Shown here in pieces: positions 1 to 8,529 of a stretch of 64,000 nt of DNA. This DNA comes from Verrucomicrobia bacterium S94 (GTDB lineage: Bacteria; Verrucomicrobiota; Kiritimatiellia; Kiritimatiellales; Pontiellaceae): assembly GCA_004299845.1 (NCBI GenBank), contig CP036201.1, positions 2,604,001-2,668,000 of the forward strand, written 5' to 3'. Position 1 is the first letter of the stretch. Every line of letters begins with the position of its first letter. A model generated the notes under the pieces. The model saw nothing but the letters and a program-made list of their open reading frames with translations, did no database searches and was not told the origin of the DNA. A program made the translations under genes and the position numbers.

Positions 1-420
1 CGCAGACCGCCCCGGCACATTATAAAGAACCACCGGAACTCCGAGATCGGCCACGGCCGAAAAATGCTGAATCAGGCCGGAGTTGTTCGGCTTGTTATAA
101 TACGGCGTTACCTGCAGCGTACCATCAATTCCGAATTCCTTTGCAGCCGCTGTAAGTTCAATCGCTTCCGCCGTGGAATTAGCACCGGTACCCGCCATAA
201 TTTTTACCCGGCCGGCCGCAACCTCCGCTGCAGTCTTAATGACCTGAAGATGCTCTTTGGTATTGAGTGTCGGCGATTCCCCGGTGGTTCCTACCGGAAC
301 GATACCGGAAACGCCGCCTTCGATATTAAACTCAACCAGTTCGGCAAGTTTATCGAAGTCAACCTCACCCGTTACTGTAAACGGTGTGACCAGTGCGGTA
401 TAAACTCCTGTAAAATACAT
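1..420 (-). CDS. dapA: 4-hydroxy-tetrahydrodipicolinate synthase (partial, N-terminal 140 residues)
   Basis: This gene makes the enzyme that condenses pyruvate with aspartate semialdehyde, the first committed step of lysine/diaminopimelate synthesis. The reading frame starts at the ATG complementary to 418-420 and runs off the left edge. The N-terminus reads MYFTGVYTALVTPF. The diagnostic GTTGESPTL motif, the VTPYYNKP segment with its active-site tyrosines and the VVLYNVPGR strand are all present. The Schiff-base lysine lies beyond the window. It follows lysA by 10 bp on the same strand, so the two are probably co-transcribed. The only close alternatives are other members of the same aldolase family, and the lysA neighbour favours DapA. 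Confidence 0.93.
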   Translation of the reverse strand, partial: MYFTGVYTALVTPFTVTGEVDFDKLAELVEFNIEGGVSGIVPVGTTGESPTLNTKEHLQVIKTAAEVAAGRVKIMAGTGANSTAEAIELTAAAKEFGIDGTLQVTPYYNKPNNSGLIQHFSAVADLGVPVVLYNVPGRSA

Positions 421-430
421 AGCCCTCTCC

Positions 431-1696
431 TTACGCCTCAAACGACGTCAGTCCGTCAAAATCCAATGTGGCAAAATAATCCTCCAGCGTTTCCGGCCGC
501 CGGATCTGAACCACCTCACCATCTTCACGAAGCAGCAGCTCGGCGGAACGCAGTTTGGCATTATAGTTAAATCCCATCGAATGGCCATGGGCCCCCGCAT
601 CATGAATCACGACCAGATCGCCGACCTGCGGTTCCGGAATAGCCCGGTCGATGGAAAACTTATCATTATTTTCGCAGAGGGATCCCGTAACGTCACAGAC
701 AAAATCCGCCGGAGCATCTTCTTTTCCAGCCACCGTGATGTGATGATACGCACCATACATACCCGGCCGCATCAGGTTGGCCATACAGGCATCGAGCCCT
801 ACATATTCCTTATAGGTGCTTTTGCGGTGCAGCACCCGACCCACCAGATATCCATACGGCCCCGTAATCATACGTCCGCATTCCAAGCGGATATCCAGTT
901 CTTTCAGCCCTTTTCCGGTGATGTATTCCTCGTACAGTTTTCTGACGCCTTCACCGAGTGCCTCCAGATCCACCGCTTCCTGTTCCGGTTTATACGGAAT
1001 ACCGATACCGCCACCGAGATTTACAAACTCAAATTCGATTCCAAGCTTTTCGCTCAGCTCACCGACCAGCTCAAACAGCATGTGAGCGGTTTCGATGAAA
1101 TAGCCGACCTCCAACTCATTCGACGCCACCATCGTATGCAGTCCGAAACGTTTCACTCCTTTTTCTTTCAGGATACAATACCCCTCAAACAGCTGCTCGC
1201 GGGTAAAGCCGTATTTGGCCTCCTCCGGATTGCCGATGATGGCATTGCCTTCTTTCAGCGGTCCCGGATTGTAGCGGCAGCAGACCAACTCCGGCAACCC
1301 CGTATGTTCCTCCAGATATTCAATATGCGAAATATCATCCAGGTTGATTACCGCACCAAGCTCCATGGCTTTTTTAAATTCATAGGCCGGGGTATCGTTC
1401 GAAGTGAACATAATATCATCGCCGCGGATGCCCACTTCCTCCGACAGCACCAGTTCCCCCATCGATGAACAGTCAGCCCCGAAACCCTCCGCTTTCAGAA
1501 TTTTCATCAGATACGGATTCGGTGCGGCCTTGACGGCAAAATATTCCTTAAACCCCGGATTCCAGGAAAAGGCCGCTTTCAGTCGCTTCGCATTATCGCG
1601 AATGCCTTTTTCATCATAAATGTGAAAGGGGGTTGGAAAACGCTTCGTCAGTGCTTCCAGTTCATCTTTGTTCAACGGGATCTTCTTTTCAGCCAT
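431..1696 (-). CDS. lysA: Diaminopimelate decarboxylase
   Basis: PLP-dependent decarboxylase that turns meso-diaminopimelate into lysine; 421 residues, the usual length. Lys56 in YFAVKAAPNP is the expected PLP lysine. The glycine-rich phosphate-binding loop NLGGGIGIPY, ECGRMITGPYG and the catalytic-cysteine segment GSLCENND follow in the right order. The histidine motif reads LHTMVASN rather than the commoner HSHIGSQ, a variation I recall from a clostridial-type subgroup. The start has a good ribosome site (GGAGAAAAAT then ATG). It sits between argG and dapA with a terminator upstream, so it probably has its own promoter in 1697-1764, although none is clear by eye. Confidence 0.9.
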   Translation of the reverse strand: MAEKKIPLNKDELEALTKRFPTPFHIYDEKGIRDNAKRLKAAFSWNPGFKEYFAVKAAPNPYLMKILKAEGFGADCSSMGELVLSEEVGIRGDDIMFTSNDTPAYEFKKAMELGAVINLDDISHIEYLEEHTGLPELVCCRYNPGPLKEGNAIIGNPEEAKYGFTREQLFEGYCILKEKGVKRFGLHTMVASNELEVGYFIETAHMLFELVGELSEKLGIEFEFVNLGGGIGIPYKPEQEAVDLEALGEGVRKLYEEYITGKGLKELDIRLECGRMITGPYGYLVGRVLHRKSTYKEYVGLDACMANLMRPGMYGAYHHITVAGKEDAPADFVCDVTGSLCENNDKFSIDRAIPEPQVGDLVVIHDAGAHGHSMGFNYNAKLRSAELLLREDGEVVQIRRPETLEDYFATLDFDGLTSFEA

Positions 1697-1742
1697 ATTT
1701 TTCTCCTAAAATCAATCGCGGGACTATACACGAACACACACC

Positions 1743-1761
1743 TTTTCCAATGTCCGGAAAA
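1743..1761. repeat. Intergenic inverted repeat, TTCCA/TGGAA family
   Basis: TTTTCCAATGTCCGGAAAA has 6-base arms TTTTCC/GGAAAA around a 7-base centre. It lies between lysA and the argG terminator. It is one of at least eleven related sites in the window. Confidence 0.6.
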
Positions 1762-1764
1762 CAC

Positions 1765-1800
1765 AAAAAAAGGGTTTTTCCAAACCCGGAAAAACCCTTT
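1765..1800 (-). terminator. Rho-independent terminator of argG
   Basis: A perfect 13-bp stem (AAAGGGTTTTTCC, 1769-1781, with its complement at 1788-1800) has a 6-base loop and is followed by a run of U on the minus-strand transcript. It lies 20 bp past the argG stop codon. The stem itself contains a copy of the TTTTTCC/GGAAAAA repeat family, so the repeat and the terminator are merged here. Confidence 0.85.
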
Positions 1801-1814
1801 CCAATGTCTGGAAA
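1798..1814. repeat. Intergenic inverted repeat, TTCCA/TGGAA family
   Basis: TTTCCAATGTCTGGAAA lies directly downstream of the argG stop codon and abuts the terminator stem. It is close in sequence to the copy at 1743-1761. Confidence 0.6.
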
Positions 1815-1820
1815 CGCCGA

Positions 1821-3023
1821 TCAGTTCTCTTTTTTCATGGAAGCCAGTACCCGCAGGCGCAGCGCATTCAGCTTAATGAAACCGGTTGCGTCGGACTGGT
1901 TATATCCGCCCGCTTCATCAAAACTGACGAGTTCCGGACTGTAGAGCGAATACGGAGATTTACGTCCGCACACATGCACGCCGCCCTTATAAAGTTTCAC
2001 ACGGACATCGCCGGTTACAGTTTCCTGACTCTGCGTAATCGCCGCCTGAAGCATTTCACGCTCCGGCGCAAACCAGAATCCGTTGTAAACCAGTTCCGCA
2101 TATTTCGGGATAAAGCTGTCGCGCAGATGCATCACTTCCCGGTCCATACAAATGGACTCCAAGCCACGGTGCGCCGCCTGCAGAATCGTTCCGCCGGGCG
2201 TTTCATATACACCGCGGTCTTTCATGCCCGTGAAACGGTTTTCAACAATATCGATACGGCCGACCGCATGTTCACAGCCGAGTGCATTCAGTTTTTTCAG
2301 CAATGCTGCCGCGCCCAGCTTTTCGCCGTTCACCGCAACCGGAATCCCTTTTTCAAAACTGATTTCAACATATTCCGGTTCATCCGCCGCCTGACTCAGC
2401 GGTTTGGTCATGCACCACATATCCTCGTCCGGCTCGTTCCACGGATCCTCCAGAATACCGCCTTCAAAACTGATGTGCAGCATGTTGCGGTCCATTGAAT
2501 AGGGCTTGGCCGCGGAAACGGTGGTCGGGACCCCTTTTTCCTCCAGATATTTAATCATATCAGAGCGCCCTTCGAACGGAAAATCCTCCGGCATACGCCA
2601 CGGAGCAATAACCTTCACATCCGGTTTCAAGGCATAGGCGGTCAGTTCGAAACGAACCTGATCATTCCCCTTACCGGTGGCGCCGTGGCAGATCGCTTCA
2701 GCACCTTCAAGATTGGCGATATCGATCATACGTTTAGCGATCAGCGGACGCGCAATGGAGGTGCCCAGCAGATAGGTCCCTTCATAAATCGCATTGGCCT
2801 GCATCATCGGATAGATGTAATCAGCCGCAAATTCGTCCTGTACGTCATCGACATAGCACTTCACTGCGCCGTGCTTCAGCGCCTTTTCCTCAAGACCGTC
2901 CAGCTCTTCCTCCTGCCCGACGTTCGAACAGTAGCAGATAACCTCTGCATCATATTTTTCCTGCAGCCAGGTCAGCAGTACGGTCGTATCGAGACCTCCG
3001 GAATATGCAAGTACAACTTTCAT
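1821..3023 (-). CDS. argG: Argininosuccinate synthase
   Basis: Joins citrulline and aspartate, using ATP, to give argininosuccinate in arginine synthesis. The protein is 400 residues, typical for the family. The N-terminal ATP-pyrophosphatase loop reads [11 protein letters not shown], and [14 protein letters not shown] is the conserved substrate-binding segment. The C-terminus ends in a helix as usual. The ATG at 3021-3023 is preceded by an AGGA-type site. It lies downstream of argJ-argB-argD and the small DUF3127 gene, 40 bp after the latter, and a strong terminator follows it, so it is probably the last gene of the arginine operon. Confidence 0.95.
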   Translation of the reverse strand: MKVVLAYSGGLDTTVLLTWLQEKYDAEVICYCSNVGQEEELDGLEEKALKHGAVKCYVDDVQDEFAADYIYPMMQANAIYEGTYLLGTSIARPLIAKRMIDIANLEGAEAICHGATGKGNDQVRFELTAYALKPDVKVIAPWRMPEDFPFEGRSDMIKYLEEKGVPTTVSAAKPYSMDRNMLHISFEGGILEDPWNEPDEDMWCMTKPLSQAADEPEYVEISFEKGIPVAVNGEKLGAAALLKKLNALGCEHAVGRIDIVENRFTGMKDRGVYETPGGTILQAAHRGLESICMDREVMHLRDSFIPKYAELVYNGFWFAPEREMLQAAITQSQETVTGDVRVKLYKGGVHVCGRKSPYSLYSPELVSFDEAGGYNQSDATGFIKLNALRLRVLASMKKEN

Positions 3024-3063
3024 CGTAAATCGTCCTTCCTATATTTAAATGCAACGCAACAGC

Positions 3064-3423
3064 TTAAAACGGAATATCGTCTTCAAATTCGTCAAAATCG
3101 GCCGGAACGTCTTTATCCGAAACCGGCGGCTGGTCATCGCTCCCCGCCGGAGCCGCCGCGCCGGACTCAATTTTCCAGGCCTGGAGATTATTAAAATAGC
3201 GCCCGTTATATTCGCGGCCGCGGATATCAAACGTTGCGGTAACTTCCTGCCCCACTTCAATGGAATCCAGCAGGCTCACTTTTTCCTGCACCACCTGCAG
3301 AATGATGTCCTGCGGATATTTCCCGTCCTCCACCGTAACCACAAATTCCCGCACCGTAAACCCGCTCGCAAAGGTTTTCGGCTCCAGGATCACCTTGACC
3401 TTACCGCTCAATTCATACGCCAT
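3064..3423 (-). CDS. DUF3127-type OB-fold protein with an SSB-like acidic tip
   Basis: A 119-residue protein starting MAYELSGKVKVILEP and containing FTVREFVVTVEDGKYPQDI, the pattern of the DUF3127 family (a small OB-fold related to single-strand DNA-binding proteins). The C-terminus is a flexible Pro/Asp-rich tail ending in DEFEDDIPF. That closely matches the tip SSB uses to recruit DNA-metabolism partners. The ATG at 3423 follows AAGGAGATAGGAAG, an excellent ribosome site. Its place between argD and argG is probably co-transcription without shared pathway. The function is not established; nucleic-acid binding is inferred from fold and tail. Confidence 0.75.
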   Translation of the reverse strand: MAYELSGKVKVILEPKTFASGFTVREFVVTVEDGKYPQDIILQVVQEKVSLLDSIEVGQEVTATFDIRGREYNGRYFNNLQAWKIESGAAAPAGSDDQPPVSDKDVPADFDEFEDDIPF

Positions 3424-3446
3424 CTTCCTATCTCCTTATTTCAAAA

Positions 3447-4688
3447 CTATTCACCCATACCGCAACGACAGGGATTGGGCGACAGCCCGGCCATTTCGTC
3501 GTGCAGATCAGCACATGCTTCGCCGATCAGACGCAAAGCAAGATCAACTTCCTCCTGCTTCACATTCAGCGGGGGTAACAAGCGCAGAACATTACCCGCA
3601 GTCGCAAGGGCAAGCATACCTTTTTCCTGCAGTTTTTTCTGCAGAGGCGCCGACGGCACATCGAGCACAAGCCCCAGCAGCAGCCCCAGTCCGCGCACTC
3701 CTGAAATCCACTTTTTATGCTTCATCGCAATTTCACAAAGCCCTTCGGCAAAATATGCACCCATCATCCGGACATTTGACAGCAGCTCCTCCTCTTCGAT
3801 TACCTCGATCACGGAAAGCGCAGCCGCACACGCCAACGGCGTACCGCCGAAAGTCGTGGCATGATGCCCCGGACGGAAAAGCCCCGCCAGTTTTTCGCCG
3901 GCCACAATGGCTCCGATCGGGAAACCGTTCCCCAGCCCCTTGGCCATCGAAAAAGCATCCGGAATGATATCATAGTTCTGAAACCCGAACCACTTTCCGG
4001 TCCGGCCCATGCCGGCCTGAACCTCATCGCAGAGCAGCAGAATCCCCCGTTCATCACAAAGTTCACGAAGACCGGAAAGGAATTCCCGATCAGCCGGAAT
4101 CACACCGCCCTCACCCTGCAGGGCTTCAACCAGCACCGCAGCGGTTTTTGAAGTAATGGCCTCCTCCACCGACTGGAGATCATTGAAACCGGCATAAATA
4201 AATCCTTCCGGCAACGGCCCGAATCCCGTCTGCACCTTTTCCTGTCCGGTTGCCGTCAGTGTTGCCAGCGTCCGGCCATGGAATGACTGCCGCATGGTAA
4301 TAATTTCATATTTTCCATGCTCCGATCCCCACAGCCGCGCCAGTTTAATCAGCCCTTCATTCGATTCCGCACCGGAATTCGAGAAAAAACATTTGGCCCC
4401 GGGGAGTCCCGAACACTCTACCAGTTTTTTCGCCAGAACCGGCTGTTTTTCATTAAAGAAAAGATTGGATACATGAACCAGCGTTTCCACCTGATCCTGA
4501 ATGGCACGGACCATTTTCGGATGACAGTGCCCGATATTCGTTACAGCGATCCCCGACACAAAATCAAGATACTCATTGCCGTCTGCATCCCACACGCTGG
4601 TCCCCGAACCTTCAACCAGGGCCAGCCCCGGCGCATAGGTGGACATCAGGTAATCATGATGTAAACGTTCGATTTCCCCTGCGGTCAT
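3447..4688 (-). CDS. argD: Acetylornithine aminotransferase
   Basis: Class III PLP aminotransferase of arginine synthesis that interconverts N-acetylglutamate semialdehyde and N-acetylornithine. From the chosen ATG at 4688 the protein is 413 residues. GAES (about 107-110) binds PLP phosphate, DEVQ starts at Asp221, and Lys250 in SMAKGLGNG is the Schiff-base lysine. The frame is open further upstream, but the ATG at 4688 sits only 4 bp past the argB stop with a GGAG site, which fixes the start. The C-terminus carries a short Cys-containing tail (NPCRCGMGE). It may also serve lysine synthesis, as ArgD does in some bacteria. Confidence 0.92.
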   Translation of the reverse strand: MTAGEIERLHHDYLMSTYAPGLALVEGSGTSVWDADGNEYLDFVSGIAVTNIGHCHPKMVRAIQDQVETLVHVSNLFFNEKQPVLAKKLVECSGLPGAKCFFSNSGAESNEGLIKLARLWGSEHGKYEIITMRQSFHGRTLATLTATGQEKVQTGFGPLPEGFIYAGFNDLQSVEEAITSKTAAVLVEALQGEGGVIPADREFLSGLRELCDERGILLLCDEVQAGMGRTGKWFGFQNYDIIPDAFSMAKGLGNGFPIGAIVAGEKLAGLFRPGHHATTFGGTPLACAAALSVIEVIEEEELLSNVRMMGAYFAEGLCEIAMKHKKWISGVRGLGLLLGLVLDVPSAPLQKKLQEKGMLALATAGNVLRLLPPLNVKQEEVDLALRLIGEACADLHDEMAGLSPNPCRCGMGE

Positions 4689-4692
4689 TTCT

Positions 4693-5562
4693 CTACTCCG
4701 TAATTTCGGTTCCCACACCCTCTGATGTAAACAGCTCCAGCAATAAGGAATGCGCCAGAGAAGAATCAATAATATGAGCCTTTCTAATGCCCGATTTCAC
4801 CGCCCCGACCATTCCTTTGATCTTTGGCAGCATACCGCCCGCAATCACTCCGCGCTCAATCAGCTCGTCCACCTCACTGAGATGAAGCGATGAAATAACC
4901 GACGATTTATCCTCCGGATCCAGCAGCAATCCCGGAACATCTGTCAGAAAGACCAGCTTCCGGGCTTTCAGCGCAACCGCCACAGCCGTTGCGGCATCAT
5001 CGGCATTAATATTGTAAAGATGCCCGTCAGGACCTTGACCGAGCGGAGTGATCACCGGAACAATTTCAGATTTCAGATAGGCCTGAATAGGTTCAATATC
5101 CACATGGGTCACCTTACCGACATAGCCCCAGTCCACCGGTTCATTATTTCCGTCGATACCCTCCAGTTTTTCTACGCTGATAATATCTTCACCATGAATC
5201 CCGCGCGCTTTGCCCTGAAACTGCTGGATAATCTCCACAAGATGCGGATTCACCTCATGATTCAACACCTGTTCCACCACCTGTACGGTAGCTTCATCAC
5301 TAACCCGCAGCCCCTGCACAAAATTCGGCGCAATATCCGCCTCCTTCATCGCCCGCGAAATCGCCTTGCCGCCACCATGTACCACAACCGGATGCATACC
5401 GATGCATTCCATAAAAGCAATATCCTGCATGATGCGGCTGTAGCCCTCTTCACTCTCCATAATGCTGCCACCCAGCTTCACCACCACGGTCTCACCACGG
5501 AACTGCTGGATAAACGGAAGGGCTTCAATCAGCCCTGCGGCTTTTTCGATATATCTTTCCAT
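4693..5562 (-). CDS. argB: Acetylglutamate kinase
   Basis: Phosphorylates N-acetylglutamate in the second step of arginine synthesis. It is 289 residues from the ATG at 5562, which follows AGGAAGAGAAG; an upstream in-frame extension of 12 residues lacks a comparable site. VVKLGGSIM and VHGGGKAI are the two glycine-rich ATP/substrate loops, and NINADDAATAVA and VPGLLLDPED are conserved amino-acid-kinase segments. It lies 32 bp downstream of argJ and 4 bp upstream of argD in one tight operon. Confidence 0.94.
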   Translation of the reverse strand: MERYIEKAAGLIEALPFIQQFRGETVVVKLGGSIMESEEGYSRIMQDIAFMECIGMHPVVVHGGGKAISRAMKEADIAPNFVQGLRVSDEATVQVVEQVLNHEVNPHLVEIIQQFQGKARGIHGEDIISVEKLEGIDGNNEPVDWGYVGKVTHVDIEPIQAYLKSEIVPVITPLGQGPDGHLYNINADDAATAVAVALKARKLVFLTDVPGLLLDPEDKSSVISSLHLSEVDELIERGVIAGGMLPKIKGMVGAVKSGIRKAHIIDSSLAHSLLLELFTSEGVGTEITE

Positions 5563-5594
5563 TAAACTTCTCTTCCTGAGCCGTAACTCACAAA

Positions 5595-6776
5595 TCAATA
5601 ATTGATGCGCACATATTCCTCTGTGCAGTTGCAGGTATAAACCACGGCCTCCCCGTCCCCAATGTGCAGATTGATGGTTATAGCAAAATCAGTCTGCGAA
5701 ACCACCTTAATCAAATCCTCTTGTGCAACCCCTGAATGACAGCCACCGGCTACCGCCTGCATATCGTCATAAAAAATATCCACCCGCTCTTCGACAACCT
5801 TTGCCTTTGAATAGCCGATGGAATCCATAATCCTGCCCCAGTCCGGGTGCGTTCCGGCCCAGGCCGTTTTGTTCAGCATGGAATTGGCCACTGCCCGGGC
5901 CGCCAGCTCCGCATCCTCATGCGACGCCGCACCTTTCACCTGTACGGTTACAAATTTATCCGCACCCTCACCGTCGTGCACAATCATCATTGCCAACTCA
6001 AAACACACACTCTCCAGAGCTTCGGTAAATACGCTCCAATCACGCGAATGTTCATTCAACGGCGGATTTTCCGCCGCACCGTTGGCCAGCGCCAGCACGG
6101 TATCGTTGGTACTCTGGTCCCCATCAATCGAAATCCGGTTGAAACTTCCATCGACCGCCTTTTTCAGCGCGGCCTGCAAAGCATGCTGCTCTACCGCTGC
6201 ATCCGTTGTGATGTATGACAGCATCGTGGCCATATTCGGCTCAATCATCCCGGCGCCTTTGGCAAAACCGACAATCTTCACCGGTTTATCCCCGATATTC
6301 AATTCGGCAACAGAAACCTTCGGCCGCGTATCCGTTGTCATCATTGCTTCGGCGCAGCCCTGAACATTCCCGGCTCCGGCCGACTCAAAAAGCGTTTTAA
6401 TACCCGGAATAATTTTATCCAGCGGCAACTGCGGACCGATCTTGCCCGTGGAACAGACAAAAACCTCCTGCGGCTCGCAGCCGATCACCCTGGCCGTCTC
6501 AGCCGCCATATCCTTGGCTGCAACCAGCCCCTCCGAGCCGGTACATGCATTCGCAATTCCGCTGTTCATCACAATTGCACGGGCCACGCCGTGCGCTAAA
6601 TGCGCCCGGCACACCTTGACCGGTGCGGCACAAATCTGATTCGTCGTAAACACACCGGCCGAGGCGGCGGGCTTCTCCGAAAGGATCAACGCCATATCTT
6701 TTACACTCGCCGGTTTAATTCCGGCGGCAATACCTGCGCATTTGAAGCCTTTCGGCAAATGGATTTCTGAATACAT
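5595..6776 (-). CDS. argJ: Bifunctional ornithine acetyltransferase / N-acetylglutamate synthase
   Basis: Recycles the acetyl group from N-acetylornithine to glutamate, and in bifunctional forms also makes N-acetylglutamate from acetyl-CoA. It is 393 residues from the ATG at 6776, which has AAGGAACGG upstream; a TTG seven codons earlier is less likely. The self-cleavage site is visible as EPNMATMLSYITTDA, with the Thr of ATML as nucleophile. ArgJ proteins cleave themselves into alpha and beta chains there. It is the first gene of the arginine operon, so the cyclic acetyl pathway operates. argC is not in this window. Confidence 0.93.
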   Translation of the reverse strand: MYSEIHLPKGFKCAGIAAGIKPASVKDMALILSEKPAASAGVFTTNQICAAPVKVCRAHLAHGVARAIVMNSGIANACTGSEGLVAAKDMAAETARVIGCEPQEVFVCSTGKIGPQLPLDKIIPGIKTLFESAGAGNVQGCAEAMMTTDTRPKVSVAELNIGDKPVKIVGFAKGAGMIEPNMATMLSYITTDAAVEQHALQAALKKAVDGSFNRISIDGDQSTNDTVLALANGAAENPPLNEHSRDWSVFTEALESVCFELAMMIVHDGEGADKFVTVQVKGAASHEDAELAARAVANSMLNKTAWAGTHPDWGRIMDSIGYSKAKVVEERVDIFYDDMQAVAGGCHSGVAQEDLIKVVSQTDFAITINLHIGDGEAVVYTCNCTEEYVRINY

Positions 6777-6790
6777 GTTCCGTTCCTTTA

Positions 6791-6807
6791 CTTCCAATGA
6801 TTGGAAG
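6791..6807. repeat. Intergenic inverted repeat, TTCCA/TGGAA family
   Basis: CTTCCAATGATTGGAAG is a perfect 8-base-arm inverted repeat around a central G. It lies in the leader of argJ, about 15 bp upstream of its start codon, so it could act on argJ expression. Confidence 0.65.
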
Positions 6808-6820
6808 ACGGATTAAAAAG

Positions 6821-6840
6821 TTTTTCCAGTGGTTGGAAAA
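6821..6840. repeat. Intergenic inverted repeat, TTCCA/TGGAA family
   Basis: TTTTTCCAGTGGTTGGAAAA is a second copy in the rpsI-argJ gap. Its centre lies 31-32 bp from that of the copy at 6791-6807 (about three helical turns). Confidence 0.6.
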
Positions 6841-6841
6841 C

Positions 6842-6870
6842 AAAAAAAGCCCCCCGGCTTCGGGAGGCTT
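6842..6870 (-). terminator. Rho-independent terminator of rplM-rpsI
   Basis: On the minus-strand transcript, AAGCCUCCCG pairs with CGGGGGGCUU (one G-U pair) around a short AAGC loop, followed by a U run. It lies 25 bp past the rpsI stop codon. Confidence 0.85.
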
Positions 6871-6894
6871 TGTTTCGTTCGCAGTTCGCAACGA

Positions 6895-7293
6895 TTAACG
6901 TTTGGAGAACTGGAAGCGTTTACGCGCACCCGGCTGACCCGGTTTTTTACGTTCTTTCATTCGCGAATCACGCGTCAGGAAACCGGCCTTTTTCAGAACC
7001 GCCTTCAACTCATCATCGGAAGCGGCCAGCGCACGGGACACCGCATGAACCACAGCATCGCACTGACCGGATTTGCCGCCACCCTTAACGGATGCAATAA
7101 CATCGTATTTACCGGTCACACCGGCCGCCTCGAAAGGCTTCTTGAGCATTTCCTGCTGAAGGGCGGTGTTGAAATATTTATCAGACTCAAGGCCGTTAAC
7201 GGTGATGGAACCGGAACCCTCAGTCATGCGTACACGTGCAACAGAAGTCTTGCGACGTCCGGTTGCGGCTAATGTCAGAGTATCTTTTGCCAT
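6895..7293 (-). CDS. rpsI: 30S ribosomal protein S9
   Basis: A 132-residue ribosomal protein. The TGRRKTSVARVR N-terminal motif, GGGKSGQCDAVVHAVSRAL and the basic C-terminus ending GARKRFQFSKR are classic S9; the tail reaches the P-site tRNA. The ATG at 7293 is preferred over an upstream TTG two codons earlier. It lies 15 bp after rplM, the usual L13-S9 pair, and a strong terminator follows. Confidence 0.97.
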   Translation of the reverse strand: MAKDTLTLAATGRRKTSVARVRMTEGSGSITVNGLESDKYFNTALQQEMLKKPFEAAGVTGKYDVIASVKGGGKSGQCDAVVHAVSRALAASDDELKAVLKKAGFLTRDSRMKERKKPGQPGARKRFQFSKR

Positions 7294-7308
7294 GATCAAT
7301 TATCCTGC

Positions 7309-7743
7309 TTAGAAGTTGAGGGCCAGTTCTTTCACCTGCTGCGCCGCATGCGGATGCTCACCGCCGGCATAGACCTTCAGACGCTTGAGCGTCTGACGGG
7401 ACTGACGGTTGGCCGGCAGCATGCCTTTAACCGCCTGGGTGATGATACGTTCCGGATTCTTTTCGCGGATGTCTTTGGCCTTTGTTTCAGTGCGGCCACT
7501 GGAGTATCCGGAATAATCCTGATAGATTTTGTTATTCTCTTTGTTGCCGGTCAGCTTAATTTTATCAGCATTAACCACAACAACAAAGGCGCCGGTGTCA
7601 ACGTGCGGCGTATAAGTAGGCTTGTCACGACCACGAAGCGCGTCGGCAATAACCACAGCCAGACGGCCAGCCGGCTTGTCGGTAGCATCGACAACATACC
7701 AGTCGCGTACAATGTCAGCCTCTTTGGGCATAAAAGTTTTCAT
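7309..7743 (-). CDS. rplM: 50S ribosomal protein L13
   Basis: A 144-residue protein. WYVVDATDKPAGRLAVVIA, the GRDKPTYTPHVDTGAFVVVVNA segment and GMLPANRQSRQTLKRLKVY are hallmark L13 sequences. The C-terminal GGEHPHAAQ is also conserved. The ATG at 7743 has GAGGA upstream. It is the first gene of the rplM-rpsI operon with a promoter at about 7791-7817. Confidence 0.97.
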   Translation of the reverse strand: MKTFMPKEADIVRDWYVVDATDKPAGRLAVVIADALRGRDKPTYTPHVDTGAFVVVVNADKIKLTGNKENNKIYQDYSGYSSGRTETKAKDIREKNPERIITQAVKGMLPANRQSRQTLKRLKVYAGGEHPHAAQQVKELALNF

Positions 7744-7790
7744 TTAAATAGTCCTCTAGCGTTGTTCGGTAAAAACACAAGGTGGGGGAA

Positions 7791-7817
7791 GTTATAGAAG
7801 CGGCATGGTCATGTCAA
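7791..7817 (-). promoter_or_regulatory. Probable promoter of rplM-rpsI
   Basis: Read on the minus strand, TTGACA (7812-7817) and TATAAC (7791-7796) are 15 bp apart. The -35 is perfect and the -10 matches 5 of 6, but the spacer is short. It lies 48 bp upstream of rplM, in the divergent gap before the YdcF-like gene. Confidence 0.5.
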
Positions 7818-7878
7818 CCCCTGTAAGCAAGAAGTTTCCGGTTTTTCCGCCCCCCGTAAACCTGCTATAAAATCCGCC

Positions 7879-8529
7879 ATGCAGTGGAAACTCACCAATA
7901 CCCGCCCCCGCAGAAGACCATCCTGGCTTGGTTGGCTGCTGATTACAACCCTGCTTACAGCAATCTGCAGCGGCACCCTGGCCAACCTCTACCCCTTCCT
8001 TTCGCCGGAAAAAACACCTCATAAAGGACTTATGGTCATTGAAGGATGGATTCACGACGGCGCGCTCGACGAAGCCATCACCCTATTCCACCACGGCGAC
8101 TACGACAAAATCGTCTGTACGGGCATACCCATTGAGACCGGCAGCTACATCCAGCAGTTTAAGTCCTACCCCGAAATGACCGCCCGGCGCCTGCGTACAA
8201 TGGGGATTCCCGAAGAAAAAATCATCGTGGCCATCGCCGATTCCGCCAAAAAAGACCGCACCTACATGTCAGCCGTCGCCCTGCGCGAAGCACTGATTAC
8301 TCACAAACTCCGGCAGACCGATCTACATCTGATTTCCGTCGGCGCCCATGGCCGCCGCAGCCGTATGCTTTTCCGGAAAGCACTCGGGCCGGAATACAGC
8401 ATCGGCGTCACCTGCCTCAACCCGGCCGCTTATGAACCGGAAAACTGGTACAAGTGCAGCGAAGGCGTCCGGGAAGTGATCGGTGAAACCATTGCCTACC
8501 TTTACGCCAAATTCCTTTTTCACCCCTGA
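7879..8529 (+). CDS. YdcF/ElyC-family (DUF218) membrane-anchored protein
   Basis: A 216-residue protein with an N-terminal basic stretch, one membrane helix (about 17-37) and a DUF218 domain. VIEGW (53-57), the Asp-Arg-Thr-Tyr element at about 126-129 and GRRSRMLFRKALG (158-170) match this family. SanA/ElyC/YdcF proteins of this fold are linked to envelope maintenance. The substrate is unknown here. The stop codon overlaps the start of the next gene (TGATG), so the two are translationally coupled. Confidence 0.7.
   Translation: MQWKLTNTRPRRRPSWLGWLLITTLLTAICSGTLANLYPFLSPEKTPHKGLMVIEGWIHDGALDEAITLFHHGDYDKIVCTGIPIETGSYIQQFKSYPEMTARRLRTMGIPEEKIIVAIADSAKKDRTYMSAVALREALITHKLRQTDLHLISVGAHGRRSRMLFRKALGPEYSIGVTCLNPAAYEPENWYKCSEGVREVIGETIAYLYAKFLFHP

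Noticed and set aside
581-1468. Long open frame antisense to lysA
   Set aside because: It is a shadow of a well-supported gene; the His/Phe/Arg-rich product has no motif.
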